From positions 1-64,000 of the forward strand of contig NZ_VOHD01000016.1 in assembly GCF_007859395.1 (NCBI RefSeq): DNA of 64,000 nucleotides. Reading direction: 5' to 3'. Origin of the DNA: Planomicrobium sp. CPCC 101110. Its GTDB lineage: Bacteria > Bacillota > Bacilli > Bacillales_A > Planococcaceae. The stretch's first letter is position 1. Each line of letters opens with the position of its first letter. The notes beneath the pieces are model-generated. The model ran no database searches, was not told the origin of the DNA, and was given only the letters and a program-made list of their open reading frames with translations. Of this stretch, positions 43,961 to 54,084 are shown one piece after another. Both the position numbers and the translations under genes were made by a program.

Positions 43961-46900
43961 TCAATCAATTGTTCCAACAGGCGCTTCTTTATCTGCAATT
44001 GGCAAGATGTTCAATGAATCAGCTGGCTGAAGGTCATCTTCTTCGTCCAAATCACGCAATTCAATTTCTTCATCATCAATTGTCAGCATTTTAACGTCCA
44101 TACCTAAACTTTGAAGTTCTTTGATCAATACTTTGAATGATTCTGGAACACTTGGTTCTGGTACGCTTTCGCCTTTGACAATAGCTTCATATGTTTTAAC
44201 ACGACCAACTACATCATCCGACTTGACCGTTAAGATTTCTTGAAGGGTATGGGCAGCACCATAAGCTTCGAGTGCCCATACTTCCATTTCACCAAAACGC
44301 TGTCCGCCGAATTGGGCTTTACCGCCAAGAGGCTGTTGGGTAACAAGAGAGTAAGGACCAGTTGAACGGGCGTGCAGCTTATCGTCAACCATGTGCGCAA
44401 GTTTGATCATGTACATGATCCCTACAGAGACACGGTTGTCGAACGCTTCACCGGAACGGCCGTCATAAAGAACGGTTTTCCCGTCGCGCGACATTCCTGC
44501 TTCTTCCATTGTTCCCCAAACATCTTCTTCATTGGCACCGTCAAATACTGAAGATGCCATATGAATTCCAAGTGAACGGGAAGCCATACCTAAATGCAGC
44601 TCCAACACTTGCCCGATGTTCATCCGTGAAGGTACACCAAGCGGGTTAAGCATGATGTCGACAGGAGTTCCATCTGGCATAAACGGCATATCTTCTTCTG
44701 GAAGAATGCGCGAAATAACACCTTTGTTACCATGGCGGCCGGCCATTTTATCGCCGACTGAAATTTTACGTTTTTGAACGATATAAGCACGGACCAGCTG
44801 GTTAACACCTGGTGGCAGCTCATCGCCGTCTTCGCGGTTGAAAATCTTCACATCAAGTACAATACCGCCGGCGCCGTGAGGCACACGCAGCGAAGTATCA
44901 CGCACTTCACGCGCTTTTTCTCCAAAGATTGCATGCAGCAAGCGTTCTTCAGCTGTCAACTCTGTAACTCCCTTAGGAGTAACTTTACCAACTAGAATAT
45001 CGCCATCTTTAACTTCCGCTCCGACACGGATAATTCCACGGTCATCTAAATTACGAAGCGCATCTTCCCCTACGTTCGGAATATCGCGAGTAATTTCTTC
45101 AGGCCCTAGTTTTGTATCGCGTGAATCGGATTCGTATTCTTCAATATGGACAGATGTGTAAACATCATCTTTAACAAGGCGTTCGCTCATGATGATCGCA
45201 TCTTCATAGTTAAAGCCATCCCATGTCATGAAGGCTACTAGCACGTTACGCCCTAATGCCATTTCGCCGCGCTCCATTGAAGGACCATCCGCCAGGATAT
45301 CGCGTTTTGACACACGGTCGCCCACTTTGACAATCGGGCGCTGGTTATAGCTGGTTCCTTGGTTAGAACGGACAAATTTTTGCAGTTTGTATGTGGTTAC
45401 GTCGCCTTTCACTTCTTGGCCGTCGATTTCTTCAATGCGGCGAACCTTGATTTCTTTGGCTTCTACAGATTCCACAATACCTTCGTATTTAGCGATTACC
45501 GCTGCTCCTGAGTCGCGTGCTGCAAGATGCTCCATACCTGTACCTACGAAAGGCGCTTCAGGATTCAACAACGGAACAGCTTGACGCTGCATGTTCGCTC
45601 CCATCAATGCCCGGTTGGAGTCATCGTTTTCAAGGAACGGGATACATGCTGTTGCTACAGAAACAACTTGCTTTGGAGAAACGTCCATATAGTCGACGCT
45701 GCTGCGTTTATAGACGGTGTTTTCACCACGGAAACGAGCAACAACTTCTTCTTCAACAAATGAACCATCTGGGTTCAATCTTGAATTGGCCTGCGCCACT
45801 ACATAGTTGTCTTCTTCGTCAGCTGTCAAATAATCGATGTGTTCAGTTACAATGCCGGTTTCAGGATCCACACGTCGATACGGCGTTTCAATAAAACCGA
45901 ATTTATTTACTTTGGCAAATGTTGAAAGTGTATTGATCAAACCGATGTTCGGGCCCTCAGGCGTTTCAATCGGACACATACGGCCATAGTGGGAGTAGTG
46001 AACGTCACGCACTTCAAACCCTGCGCGTTCACGTGTCAAACCACCGGGTCCAAGCGCCGATAGACGGCGTTTGTGTGTCAGTTCAGCTAATGGGTTTGTT
46101 TGGTCCATAAACTGGGAAAGCTGAGAACTGCCGAAGAACTCTTTGATTGATGCAATAACTGGACGGATATTAATCAATTGCTGTGGCACGATTGCTTGTG
46201 TGTCGTTGATCGACATACGCTCACGCACTACACGTTCCATACGGGATAAACCGATGCGGAACTGGTTTTGCAATAGCTCCCCTACTGAACGAAGGCGACG
46301 GTTACCAAGGTGATCGATATCATCTGTGTTTCCAACACCATAAAGTAGGTTAAAGAAGTAACTAATAGAAGAAATAATATCTGCTGTAGTTACGTGTTTG
46401 ATGGCGTCTTCCACGTAAGCGTTGCTGATAACGGTAATTTCTTTCTGGCTTTCATCGTTTGGAGCAAAGATTTTAACCGATTGAAGTGTAACGTCTCCTT
46501 CAAGAACACCGTTTACCGGATTCACTGTATGGAAACCGACGCCACTCTCCAAGTTAGGAATCAAGCGATCCAAAACTCGGCGGTCGATCAATGTTCCAGC
46601 TTCCACCAAAATTTCGCCTGTTTCAGGATCAACCAATGTTTCAGCAATGGTCTGGTTGAAAAGACGGTTTTTAATGTGAAGCTTTTTGTTCATTTTATAG
46701 CGGCCCACATTTGCTAAATCATAGCGTTTCGGGTCGAAGAAACGTGAGTAAAGTAAGCTTTTTGCACTTTCAACCGTTGGTGGTTCACCAGGGCGCAAGC
46801 GTTCGTAGATTTCCAGAAGCGCTTTTTCAGTGCTTTCTGTGTTGTCTTTTTCCAGCGTGTTCTGAAGGAATTCGTTGTCGCCAAGCAAATCAATGATTTC

Positions 46901-47524
46901 TTGGTCGGAACCAAATCCAAGAGCTCTTAAAAGAACAGTCACAGGCAATTTACGGGTGCGGTCGATTCGGACATACACAACGTCTTTTGCATCTGTTTCG
47001 TATTCAAGCCATGCACCGCGGTTTGGAATAACCGTGGCTCCAAAGCCTTTTTTACCATTTTTATCTGTTTTGTCATGGAAATAAACACTTGGCGAACGTA
47101 CCAATTGAGAAACGATAACGCGCTCTGCACCATTGATCACAAAAGTTCCGGTTTCTGTCATTAACGGGAAATCCCCCATAAAGACATCTTGTTCCTTCAC
47201 TTCGTCCGTTTCTTTGTTGTGAAGACGCACCTTTACACGAAGCGGAGCCGCGTAAGTTACATCTCGTTCCTTAGATTCATCGACTGGATATTTTGGTTCT
47301 GCGAGACTGTAATCAACAAACTCGAGCGACAGATTCCCTGTGAAATCTTCAATCGGTGAGATGTCCCGGAACATTTCGCGCAATCCTTCTTCAAGGAACC
47401 ACTCATAAGACGATGACTGAATTTCAATCAAGTTCGGAAGATCCAGTACTTCACTGATTCTCGAAAAACTTCTGCGTTGACGATGCTGACCGTACTGAAC
47501 TAGTTGACCTGCCAACTTATTCAC
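43961..47524 (-). CDS. rpoB: RNA polymerase beta subunit
   Basis: A 1187-residue beta subunit. The rifampicin region ([20 protein letters not shown] then [13 protein letters not shown]) looks wild type (Asp, His and Ser present). The C-terminal [27 protein letters not shown] helix contacts beta'. ATG 47524 after a GAGGGG-type site (TTGAGGGGTGAATA). Confidence 0.98.
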   Translation of the reverse strand: MNKLAGQLVQYGQHRQRRSFSRISEVLDLPNLIEIQSSSYEWFLEEGLREMFRDISPIEDFTGNLSLEFVDYSLAEPKYPVDESKERDVTYAAPLRVKVRLHNKETDEVKEQDVFMGDFPLMTETGTFVINGAERVIVSQLVRSPSVYFHDKTDKNGKKGFGATVIPNRGAWLEYETDAKDVVYVRIDRTRKLPVTVLLRALGFGSDQEIIDLLGDNEFLQNTLEKDNTESTEKALLEIYERLRPGEPPTVESAKSLLYSRFFDPKRYDLANVGRYKMNKKLHIKNRLFNQTIAETLVDPETGEILVEAGTLIDRRVLDRLIPNLESGVGFHTVNPVNGVLEGDVTLQSVKIFAPNDESQKEITVISNAYVEDAIKHVTTADIISSISYFFNLLYGVGNTDDIDHLGNRRLRSVGELLQNQFRIGLSRMERVVRERMSINDTQAIVPQQLINIRPVIASIKEFFGSSQLSQFMDQTNPLAELTHKRRLSALGPGGLTRERAGFEVRDVHYSHYGRMCPIETPEGPNIGLINTLSTFAKVNKFGFIETPYRRVDPETGIVTEHIDYLTADEEDNYVVAQANSRLNPDGSFVEEEVVARFRGENTVYKRSSVDYMDVSPKQVVSVATACIPFLENDDSNRALMGANMQRQAVPLLNPEAPFVGTGMEHLAARDSGAAVIAKYEGIVESVEAKEIKVRRIEEIDGQEVKGDVTTYKLQKFVRSNQGTSYNQRPIVKVGDRVSKRDILADGPSMERGEMALGRNVLVAFMTWDGFNYEDAIIMSERLVKDDVYTSVHIEEYESDSRDTKLGPEEITRDIPNVGEDALRNLDDRGIIRVGAEVKDGDILVGKVTPKGVTELTAEERLLHAIFGEKAREVRDTSLRVPHGAGGIVLDVKIFNREDGDELPPGVNQLVRAYIVQKRKISVGDKMAGRHGNKGVISRILPEEDMPFMPDGTPVDIMLNPLGVPSRMNIGQVLELHLGMASRSLGIHMASSVFDGANEEDVWGTMEEAGMSRDGKTVLYDGRSGEAFDNRVSVGIMYMIKLAHMVDDKLHARSTGPYSLVTQQPLGGKAQFGGQRFGEMEVWALEAYGAAHTLQEILTVKSDDVVGRVKTYEAIVKGESVPEPSVPESFKVLIKELQSLGMDVKMLTIDDEEIELRDLDEEDDLQPADSLNILPIADKEAPVGTID

Positions 47525-47700
47525 CCCTCAATAAAACGATTATAGGTCTTTGCGATTTCCACTAAATAGTGTATGATATCGAAAAGACAAAAAGAAAACG
47601 AGACTAATTTTAGCTCATTTTCGGTTACCACGTGATTTGTTCTGTCGCCATGCCATGCCCGAAAAAGGGCAAACGACCTCAAAATAATAAATTTTGCATT
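47525..47700 (-). promoter_or_regulatory. rpoB leader
   Basis: About 175 untranslated bases between the promoters and rpoB. It contains a GCCC-TTTTTC-GGGC hairpin (47655-47669) but no clear terminator. I recognise no named leader family. Confidence 0.4.
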
Positions 47701-47734
47701 TTATTATGATATCACAGGCGTTTTGTCAAGTCAA
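47701..47734 (-). promoter_or_regulatory. Two overlapping rpoB promoters
   Basis: TTGACA-17-TAATAA (-35 at 47724-47729, -10 at 47701-47706) and, shifted by five bases, TTGACT-17-TATCAT (-35 at 47729-47734, -10 at 47706-47711) share the same DNA on the minus strand, overlapping the stop of the methyltransferase gene. Confidence 0.7.
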
Positions 47735-48333
47735 ACTTTTCTTGCTTCAAAAATAAAGTAGCCCTTTTTCTTATCTGCTACCTGTACTTCCCCAAAAAGT
47801 TCTTCCAACTTCTCCTGCGTCGAAGGAGCTCCCTGCTTTTTTTGGATAACCACCCAAAGAGATCCACCAGCTGCCAATTTACCGAAAGCTTCTTCATAAA
47901 AACGAAAAATCGTTTCTTTTCCTGCACGAATCGGAGGATTTGTTAAGATAGCCGAAAAATCCGCCTCTTCCACCGAAGCAAGTCCATCACTTTCGTAAAT
48001 CTTCACATTTTGGATTCCATTTTTTTCTGAATTTTTTCTGGCCAACTCGATTGCACGCGTGTTGACATCTACCATATGAACTTCTTTTTGAGGATACGCT
48101 TTGGCGATTGCCATTCCGATCGGTCCATATCCACACCCAACATCCAACACTGGTCCATCTACTTCCGAATCTTGAAACGCTTCAATCAATAGACGCGAAC
48201 CAAAATCCACTTCACCTTTGCTAAAAACGCCTGCGTCTGTATGGAAATGGAATTTCTCGCCTCGCAATGTATATGTCCATTCTCGAGGATTGCTTTTTGT
48301 TTGAGGATTTTTGGAATAGTAATGTTGCGACAT
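47731..48333 (-). CDS. RsmC-like class I SAM methyltransferase
   Basis: A 200-residue methyltransferase with SAM motif I VLDVGCGYGPIG (about 62-73) and the motif IV NPPIRAG characteristic of RNA guanine N2-methyltransferases (RsmC/RlmG, MTS domain). This is the YbxB position between rplL and rpoB. Its likely target is 16S rRNA, by family. No terminator separates its stop from the rpoB promoters. Confidence 0.85.
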   Translation of the reverse strand: MSQHYYSKNPQTKSNPREWTYTLRGEKFHFHTDAGVFSKGEVDFGSRLLIEAFQDSEVDGPVLDVGCGYGPIGMAIAKAYPQKEVHMVDVNTRAIELARKNSEKNGIQNVKIYESDGLASVEEADFSAILTNPPIRAGKETIFRFYEEAFGKLAAGGSLWVVIQKKQGAPSTQEKLEELFGEVQVADKKKGYFIFEARKV

Positions 48334-48389
48334 ATGAGGTCCCCCTTACATTAATCCATTTCTAACCATAACTTTAAATTTAAAAAGAA

Positions 48390-48426
48390 GAAAAGCCCGT
48401 CGGTATGCACTGACGAGCTTTTCTAT
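48390..48426 (-). terminator. rplL terminator
   Basis: AAAAGCTCGTC and GACGGGCTTTT form a stem with an AGTGCATACC-type loop, followed by CTTCTTTTT on the minus strand, right after the rplL stop. Confidence 0.85.
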
Positions 48427-48446
48427 CTTTTTATGGATTCTTGAAA

Positions 48447-48806
48447 TTACTTAACTTCTACTGAAGCGCCAACTTCTTCAAGTTTGCCTTTGATTTCTTC
48501 TGCTTCTTCTTTAGAAACGCCTTCTTTAAGCGCTTTAGGAGCTTCGTCAACTAGACCTTTAGCTTCTTTCAAGCCAAGACCAGTGATTTCGCGTACTACT
48601 TTGATTACTTTGATTTTTTGGTCGCCTGCAGAAGCAAGGACAACGTCAAACTCAGTTTTTTCTTCTTCAGCAGCACCGCCAGCAGCAGCTGCAGCAACAG
48701 GAGCTGCAGCAGTTACGCCGAACTCGTCTTCGATTGCTTTTACTAGGTCGTTAAGTTGAAGAACTGTCATTTCTTTGATTGCGTCTAAGATTTGTTCTTG
48801 TGTCAT
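48447..48806 (-). CDS. rplL: 50S ribosomal protein L7/L12
   Basis: A 119-residue stalk protein: N-terminal dimerisation helix (1-30), Ala/Gly-rich hinge (about 33-50, [14 protein letters not shown]) and C-terminal factor-binding domain with [23 protein letters not shown] 48806 after GGAGG. Confidence 0.98.
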   Translation of the reverse strand: MTQEQILDAIKEMTVLQLNDLVKAIEDEFGVTAAAPVAAAAAGGAAEEEKTEFDVVLASAGDQKIKVIKVVREITGLGLKEAKGLVDEAPKALKEGVSKEEAEEIKGKLEEVGASVEVK

Positions 48807-48866
48807 TATAATTTCCTCCTATATATTAGGTGATTTTTTTGTGTAGCTTCTTAACCGGCTAACTTA

Positions 48867-49367
48867 TTAAGCGCCTTGTTCTTCTTTGCTGTCTGCAACT
48901 GCTTTTGTAATAGCGGCAAAGTTGCGGACTGGTGCTTGAAGTACGCTGAGTAGCATAGATAGTAGGCCTTCGCGTGATGGAAGTTCCGCCAACGCTTTAA
49001 CCTCGTCTGCTGATGCAATCGTGCCTTCAATAACACCTGCTTTGATCTCAAGTGCTTCGTTCTTTTTAGCGAAATCGTTGATGATTTTCGCTGGTGCTAC
49101 TACATCTTCGTTTGAAAATGCAATGGCGTTTGGACCTACAAAGTGTTCGTTGATCGCTTCAAGTCCGTGCATTTCTGTTGCGCGGCGAGTCATTGAGTTT
49201 TTGTAGACTTTAAACTCAATTCCTGCTTCACGAAGCTGTTTGCGAAGTTCTGTAAGTTGGGCAACATTCAATCCGCGATAATCAACAACTACAACCGAAG
49301 CTGCAGCACCGAATTTATCAGCGATTGTTTGTACGACAACTTTTTTCGTTTCAACTGCTTTGCTCAT
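48867..49367 (-). CDS. rplJ: 50S ribosomal protein L10
   Basis: A 166-residue stalk base protein, [20 protein letters not shown].... ATG 49367 follows AGGAGG; the ATG nine codons upstream overlaps that site's flank. L10 with L12 represses its own operon through the leader immediately upstream. Confidence 0.97.
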   Translation of the reverse strand: MSKAVETKKVVVQTIADKFGAAASVVVVDYRGLNVAQLTELRKQLREAGIEFKVYKNSMTRRATEMHGLEAINEHFVGPNAIAFSNEDVVAPAKIINDFAKKNEALEIKAGVIEGTIASADEVKALAELPSREGLLSMLLSVLQAPVRNFAAITKAVADSKEEQGA

Positions 49368-49404
49368 TTTGGCACCTCCTGTAGATTTTTTCACTTATAC
49401 CGGT

Positions 49405-49560
49405 TTCACACATAAGAAAAGCCTCTGGTCTTTTAACAGACACAGAGGCATAAAGTCAGCATCAAAAAGATGTGTACTGAATTCATCATGTCCTCGGCAG
49501 GGATAAATTAAGCGGCTGGCGCCCCTGCTGTCTGCGGTACAAATGGATATTTCACAACTT
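49405..49560 (-). promoter_or_regulatory. Ribosomal protein L10 leader
   Basis: The rplJ leader is ~190 bases. Near its 3' end TGCCTCTGTGTCTG pairs with CAGAGGCTTTTC-type sequence (49418-49452), an attenuator-like hairpin followed by TTTT. Upstream GGCGCCAGCCGC and TGCCGAGGAC blocks match the sequence style of Bacillales L10 leaders that bind L10(L12)4. Confidence 0.75.
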
Positions 49561-49564
49561 CGCT

Positions 49565-49593
49565 ATTATAGCAAAGGAGAAATAGTATGTCAA
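49565..49593 (-). promoter_or_regulatory. rplJ promoter, full consensus
   Basis: TTGACA at 49588-49593 and TATAAT at 49565-49570, with a 17-base spacer: a perfect sigma-A consensus, starting just after the rplA stop. Confidence 0.93.
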
Positions 49594-49597
49594 TAGA

Positions 49598-50296
49598 TTA
49601 TTTAGCGATTACAGTATTAGTGTCTACTTTAACAGCAGGCCCCATTGTAGTTGTAACATTCAACGACTTCATGTAAGTACCTTTAGCAGCCGATGGCTTC
49701 GCTTTTTGCACTACGTCGAAGATTGCCGCTAAGTTCTCAGCTAGTTTGCTGTCATCGAAAGAAACTTTTCCGATTGGAGCATGGATGATACCAGTTTTGT
49801 CTGCACGGTATTCCACTTTACCAGCTTTGATTTCTTGAACAGCTTTTGTTACGTCAAAAGTAACTGTGCCTGTTTTAGGGTTTGGCATTAAGCCTTTTGG
49901 TCCTAAAACGCGTCCAAGTTTACCAACTTCACCCATCATATCAGGAGTTGCTACGATCACGTCGAAGTCAAACCATCCTTGTTGGATTTTTTGGATATAT
50001 TCAGCATCGCCAACATAGTCAGCGCCTGCAGCTTCAGCTTCTTTAAGTTTTTCGCCTTTAGCGAAAACCAATACGCTTTGAGTTTTACCAGTACCGTTCG
50101 GAAGCACAACTGCTCCACGGATTTGCTGGTCGTTCTTACGCGTATCAATTCCAAGACGGAAAGCTACTTCTACTGTTGCGTCAAAGTTAACTGTGCTAGT
50201 TTTTTTCGCAAGTTCGATCGCTTCTGTTGCATTGTAAAGTTTTGAACGGTCGATAAGTTTTGCTGCTTCTTGCAGCTTTTTGCTTGTTTTAGCCAT
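49598..50296 (-). CDS. rplA: 50S ribosomal protein L1
   Basis: A 232-residue L1 with [24 protein letters not shown], the 23S/mRNA-binding segment. It forms the mobile L1 stalk that moves deacylated tRNA out. It is followed directly by the rplJ promoter. Confidence 0.98.
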   Translation of the reverse strand: MAKTSKKLQEAAKLIDRSKLYNATEAIELAKKTSTVNFDATVEVAFRLGIDTRKNDQQIRGAVVLPNGTGKTQSVLVFAKGEKLKEAEAAGADYVGDAEYIQKIQQGWFDFDVIVATPDMMGEVGKLGRVLGPKGLMPNPKTGTVTFDVTKAVQEIKAGKVEYRADKTGIIHAPIGKVSFDDSKLAENLAAIFDVVQKAKPSAAKGTYMKSLNVTTTMGPAVKVDTNTVIAK

Positions 50297-50344
50297 TTTA
50301 AACGTCCTCCTTGTTGTGGTCTAACGGTGTAAGCCTCCCACGAT

Positions 50345-50382
50345 TAAGGGCTGCGTTGTTCACTATCGAACTCAACGCAACC
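50345..50382 (-). promoter_or_regulatory. Hairpin between rplK and rplA
   Basis: GGGTTGCGTTGAGTTC pairs imperfectly with GTGAACAACGCAGCCC around GATA, with no T tract. Its location just upstream of rplA suggests an L1-binding or processing site; this is inference. Confidence 0.45.
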
Positions 50383-50405
50383 CATCCAAAAACAACTACT
50401 AATAA

Positions 50406-50831
50406 TTAGTCTTCGATTGTAATGCCCATGCTGCGAGCAGTACCTTCAACCATCAACATTGCAGCTTCAACTGAAGCGGCATTTAGATCTGGCATTTTAG
50501 TTTCTGCGATTTCGCGAACTTGATCGCGTTTCACAGTCGCTACTTTATTGCGGTTCGGTTCGCCTGAACCTGACTCGATACCAGCCGCTTTTTTCAAAAG
50601 AACAGCAGCGGGTGGAGTTTTCGTAATGAAAGTAAATGAACGGTCTTCAAATACTGAAATCTCAACTGGAATGATAAGTCCTGCTTGTTCTGCAGTACGC
50701 GCGTTGAATTCTTTACAGAAGCCCATGATGTTAACACCTGCTTGACCCAATGCTGGACCAACCGGTGGCGCTGGATTTGCTTTTGCTGCAGGGATCTGCA
50801 ATTTTACAACTTTAATAACTTTTTTAGCCAC
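50406..50831 (-). CDS. rplK: 50S ribosomal protein L11
   Basis: A 141-residue GTPase-centre protein. The GTG start at 50831, eight bases after AAGGAGG, gives (V)[24 protein letters not shown], the family N terminus with the Pro-rich hinge. The frame is open upstream without a start signal. Confidence 0.97.
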   Translation of the reverse strand: MAKKVIKVVKLQIPAAKANPAPPVGPALGQAGVNIMGFCKEFNARTAEQAGLIIPVEISVFEDRSFTFITKTPPAAVLLKKAAGIESGSGEPNRNKVATVKRDQVREIAETKMPDLNAASVEAAMLMVEGTARSMGITIED

Positions 50832-50959
50832 GAAACACACCTCCTTAAGTCCGTGATGTGGTAATAGGGTTTCCCCTCCCACTCAATATCCGTCTATCAA
50901 CCTTGTTGATAGAATTAGTTAAAATGTACAGATGGTACTCTGACAGTCTGACCTATGAA

Positions 50960-50988
50960 ATAATAACACTGATGAAACAGAATAGCAA
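50960..50988 (-). promoter_or_regulatory. rplK promoter (TTGCTA-17-TATTAT)
   Basis: -35 TTGCTA at 50983-50988, -10 TATTAT at 50960-50965, spacer 17. A short TATCAACAAGGTTGATA hairpin (50894-50911) lies in the leader. Confidence 0.8.
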
Positions 50989-50995
50989 GTAATTT

Positions 50996-51529
50996 TTACA
51001 CCTTTTGAACTTGCTCGAAATCCAGTTCCATTTTTGTTTCCCGTCCGAAGATATCGATCGATACTTTAACCTTGCCTTTTGTCTCATCAATTTCCTCTAC
51101 CTTGCCTTGGAAGTTGGCAAACGGCCCTTCCATCACTTCAACCGTATCGCTGACCGCAAAGTCAATATCAAGTTTGCGCCCTGCCATACCCATTTGTTTC
51201 AAGATGAACTCTACTTCTTCATCCAAAAGCGGAGTCGGTTTTGCTCCACCGCCTGATGAGCCGATAAAGCCAGTAACCCCAGGTGTATTCCGGACCACAT
51301 ACCAAGATTCATCCGTCATGATCAATTCGACCAATACGTATCCCGGGAAAGTTTTGCGCATTACTGTGCGCTTCTTGCCATCTTTGAAATCTGTTTCTTG
51401 TTCTTCTGGAATGATGACGCGAAAGATCTTATCTTGCATGCCCATTGTTTCAACACGCTTTTCCAAGTTCGCCTTTACTTTGTTTTCATATCCAGAGTAA
51501 GTATGAACTACATACCAATTTTTCTCCAT
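50996..51529 (-). CDS. nusG: Transcription termination/antitermination factor NusG
   Basis: A 177-residue NusG with the NGN domain (MEKNWYVVHTYSGYENKVK) and a C-terminal KOW domain (about 122-177, VMEGPFANFQGKVEEID). The best ribosome site (AAGGAGGG) is about 22 bases before the ATG and is followed by a four-codon minifame ATG-GAC-GTC-TAG at 51541-51552, so initiation may depend on secE readthrough or reinitiation. Confidence 0.96.
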   Translation of the reverse strand: MEKNWYVVHTYSGYENKVKANLEKRVETMGMQDKIFRVIIPEEQETDFKDGKKRTVMRKTFPGYVLVELIMTDESWYVVRNTPGVTGFIGSSGGGAKPTPLLDEEVEFILKQMGMAGRKLDIDFAVSDTVEVMEGPFANFQGKVEEIDETKGKVKVSIDIFGRETKMELDFEQVQKV

Positions 51530-51573
51530 AATTGCGCGGACTAGACGTCCATCCCTCCTTTTTTCCCAAATTA

Positions 51574-51602
51574 AAAAACCCGTTCGAATAGAATGACGGG
51601 CT
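51574..51602 (-). terminator. Internal terminator/attenuator between secE and nusG
   Basis: AGCCCGTCATTC and GAACGGGTT form an imperfect hairpin followed by T6 on the minus strand, lying between secE and nusG with no promoter visible after it. Partial readthrough would set the nusG level. Confidence 0.65.
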
Positions 51603-51627
51603 ATTTTTATTCGTTATTCTTGTTGGC

Positions 51628-51813
51628 TTAAAGTGCTAAGAACCAGCGGATCAATTCTGAAATGCCTGCATCGACTGCAGCAAAGAAAAGAGCCATGAAG
51701 ATACATGTTGACAGAACAACGACGGTGTAGCGTGTCAGCTCTTTACGTTTTGGCCAGCTGACTTTTCTCATTTCTGAAAGAACATTATTGAAGAACCCAC
51801 CAATGTTACCCAT
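51628..51813 (-). CDS. secE: Preprotein translocase subunit SecE
   Basis: A 61-residue single-span protein: amphipathic helix (residues 3-28, FFNNVLSEMRKVSWPKRKEL) and one membrane segment (about 30-56). It clamps SecY. It is of the short Gram-positive type. Confidence 0.96.
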   Translation of the reverse strand: MGNIGGFFNNVLSEMRKVSWPKRKELTRYTVVVLSTCIFMALFFAAVDAGISELIRWFLAL

Positions 51814-51872
51814 TATTTAAAAAACCTCCGAATTTCAAAATCACTCTATATCGTCCGGCATTCAAGTAAAAT

Positions 51873-52019
51873 TCATATCGTTTGTTTATGCACGGTATGC
51901 TCATTGCAACGAGCACAGAATTTTTTGAGTTCCAAACGGGTGCTAGGCTCTGCTTTCGCTGGAACCGTATAATTGCGTGATGCACACTTCGAGCAGCTTA
52001 AAACGATTTTTTTAGCCAT
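51873..52019 (-). CDS. rpmG: 50S ribosomal protein L33 (zinc form)
   Basis: A 48-residue protein MAKKIVLSCSKCASRNYTV... with cysteines C9, C12, C34 and C37, the zinc-binding C+ form. The position between sigH and secE is that of the standard rpmG paralogue in this locus. The start ATG 52019 follows GATGAGG. Confidence 0.95.
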   Translation of the reverse strand: MAKKIVLSCSKCASRNYTVPAKAEPSTRLELKKFCARCNEHTVHKQTI

Positions 52020-52089
52020 TTCCCTCATCCTATTCGAGTTTGCAGCTTTTCCAAGCGTATCACCTTAAAACTAACCTGTCAACCGCACC

Positions 52090-52740
52090 TCAAGAGGTGC
52101 CGGTCTCGTTCGTTTGCAGGTGGCGCTCCAACTTTCGCTTTACCCGCTGCAATGCATTATCGATTGATTTGACATGCCGGCCCAATTTCTCTGAAATCTC
52201 TTGATAAGATTGGCCATCCAAATAAAAAGTCAATACCTCGCGCTCGAAATCACTGAGTACTTCTCCCATTTTTTCTTCCATAAAGAGAAACTCTTCGTTG
52301 TTGATCATCAATTCTTCCGGGTCGTCTATCGTGTTTCCGGTCAGCACATCCATTAATGTACGGTCGGATTCTTCATCGTAAATAGGTTTGTCCAGCGATA
52401 CGTAAGAATTCAAAGGGATATGTTTTTGTCTTGTCGCAGTTTTGATCGCCGTGATAATCTGCCGAATGATGCATAATTCGGCAAATGCACGAAACGAAGA
52501 CAATTTATCACTCCGAAAATCACGGATCGCTTTGTACAGGCCGATCATGCCTTCTTGTATAATATCTTCTTTGTCGGCACCGATTAAGAAATAAGAGCGG
52601 GCTTTCATGCGTACAAAGTGCCGAAACTTCGTGATTAAATAATCCAAGGCCTCAGTATTTCCGCTGTGGACTAAACTAACAAGTTCTTCATCTGTCATAT
52701 CGGTAAAGCGTTGGGGTTGAACTTGCTCATGATTTCCCAC
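52090..52740 (-). CDS. sigH: RNA polymerase sigma-H factor
   Basis: A 216-residue sigma-70 family factor with region 2 (about 25-100, YLITKFRHFVRMKARSYF, DIIQEGMIGLYKAIRDF) and region 4 (about 155-205, LDGQSYQEISEKLGRHVKSIDNALQRVKRKL). In B. subtilis it drives early sporulation, competence and stationary-phase genes. GTG start at 52740 after CCGGAGGG. It has its own promoter; retained in non-spore-formers too. Confidence 0.93.
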   Translation of the reverse strand: MGNHEQVQPQRFTDMTDEELVSLVHSGNTEALDYLITKFRHFVRMKARSYFLIGADKEDIIQEGMIGLYKAIRDFRSDKLSSFRAFAELCIIRQIITAIKTATRQKHIPLNSYVSLDKPIYDEESDRTLMDVLTGNTIDDPEELMINNEEFLFMEEKMGEVLSDFEREVLTFYLDGQSYQEISEKLGRHVKSIDNALQRVKRKLERHLQTNETGTS

Positions 52741-52776
52741 GGGTATCCCTCCGGTTGCGCGAGCCTCTTAAACATC

Positions 52777-52806
52777 AGTATACAGGAAGAAAATTTTGAG
52801 CGTCAA
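52777..52806 (-). promoter_or_regulatory. sigH promoter (TTGACG-18-TATACT)
   Basis: -35 TTGACG at 52801-52806, -10 TATACT at 52777-52782, spacer 18, immediately after the rae1 stop. Confidence 0.75.
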
Positions 52807-52810
52807 CCGT

Positions 52811-53320
52811 TCATTTCTGTCCGCGCCTCCATTTTTCGAAAATTTCTTCAACTTCACCGGACAGCGGAATTTTGGATGACGCCCGTTGTTCTTGAATTTC
52901 TTTCACTCTTTTTGTTATTTTCTTTTGGATTTCTTCCATTTCGATTTCTAACTCACGCGCGGAAATACGCAATGCGCCCTTGGCAAAAATCACCGATTGT
53001 TCCGTTGAATCGGAAGTCGCGACATGGATTTGGTCGCGCCGCGTTTTCAAGCTCGACGCAAGTTTTTCAATCCGCTCATCCGCTGTTTCACTTTCTCGCG
53101 TGAAAATGATTTCAACGTCATGATGCTTGTTTTTTGCTTCGATTCCAGGGACAAGATGTGCGTCGAATACCACGATAACGCGCCATCCTTTAAAGCTTCG
53201 ATACTCGGCCATCTGTTCAATTAAACGGTCTCTGGCATCCGCTAATTTGCCCTTTTTTAATTCTTTCAGCTCCATCCAATCACCAATGATATTGTATCCA
53301 TCAACCAGCAGAATGTTCAT
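52811..53320 (-). CDS. rae1: Ribosome-associated endoribonuclease Rae1 (YacP, NYN domain)
   Basis: A 169-residue NYN/PIN-like protein, MNILLVDGYNIIGDW (metal Asp D7), with VVFDAH and ATSDSTEQ acidic positions. In B. subtilis Rae1 cleaves mRNA in the ribosomal A site. The C-terminal helix (about 125-160) is charged. Lies 11 bases after rlmB. Confidence 0.9.
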   Translation of the reverse strand: MNILLVDGYNIIGDWMELKELKKGKLADARDRLIEQMAEYRSFKGWRVIVVFDAHLVPGIEAKNKHHDVEIIFTRESETADERIEKLASSLKTRRDQIHVATSDSTEQSVIFAKGALRISARELEIEMEEIQKKITKRVKEIQEQRASSKIPLSGEVEEIFEKWRRGQK

Positions 53321-53331
53321 GGCCTTTACCC

Positions 53332-54084
53332 CTATCCGAGCGGATGGCGCTTTCTGTAAACTTCATACATTAAGAGGCTTGCAGCTACCGATGCATTCAG
53401 CGATGTCACATGCCCAACCATTGGCAACTGGTAAAGGAAATCGCATTTATCACGCAAAACCCGGCTCATCCCCTTGCCTTCGCTGCCAATAATGACGGCG
53501 AGCGGCAATGCGGCGTCCATTTGTCGGTAGTCCGCTGACTCTTTTGCATCCGTTCCGGCAATCCAAACGCCCCGTTTTTTCAATTCGTCTACCGTTTGCG
53601 ATAGATTTGTAACACGCACTACCGGAATATGCTCAATAGCACCAGTCGAAGCTTTTGCGACTACCGCTGTCAAGCCGACAGCCCGCCGTTTCGGAATGAT
53701 CAGCCCGTGGACGCCGACTGCATCGGCTGTCCGCATGATCGATCCAAGGTTATGGGGATCTTCTAGTTCATCCAAGATCAAAAAGAACGGATCTTCCGAA
53801 CGGGAAGCGGCCGCATCGAACAAATCATCAAGACTTGCATAGTTATAAGCCGCAACCGCTGCAGCGATGCCTTGATGGTTCGAATCAGTCAACCCATCAA
53901 TTTTCTTCTTTGGTACAAATTGAACCAAAACTCCTTTATCTTTTGCCAACTGCAGCAATTCCGTGATGCCTTTTTTCTGTACGCCTTCAGCAACCCAGAT
54001 CTTGTTGATATCACGATCTGCCCGAAGCGCTTCAAGCACTGGATTCTTGCCGCCAATTATCTCTGATGTTGTTTCTTCGCTCAT
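53332..54084 (-). CDS. rlmB: 23S rRNA (guanosine-2'-O-)-methyltransferase RlmB / TrmH family
   Basis: A 250-residue SPOUT methyltransferase with an N-terminal substrate-binding domain (1-80) and the trefoil-knot motifs [29 protein letters not shown] and [13 protein letters not shown]. It overlaps the mrnC stop by four bases. Confidence 0.93.
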   Translation of the reverse strand: MSEETTSEIIGGKNPVLEALRADRDINKIWVAEGVQKKGITELLQLAKDKGVLVQFVPKKKIDGLTDSNHQGIAAAVAAYNYASLDDLFDAAASRSEDPFFLILDELEDPHNLGSIMRTADAVGVHGLIIPKRRAVGLTAVVAKASTGAIEHIPVVRVTNLSQTVDELKKRGVWIAGTDAKESADYRQMDAALPLAVIIGSEGKGMSRVLRDKCDFLYQLPMVGHVTSLNASVAASLLMYEVYRKRHPLG

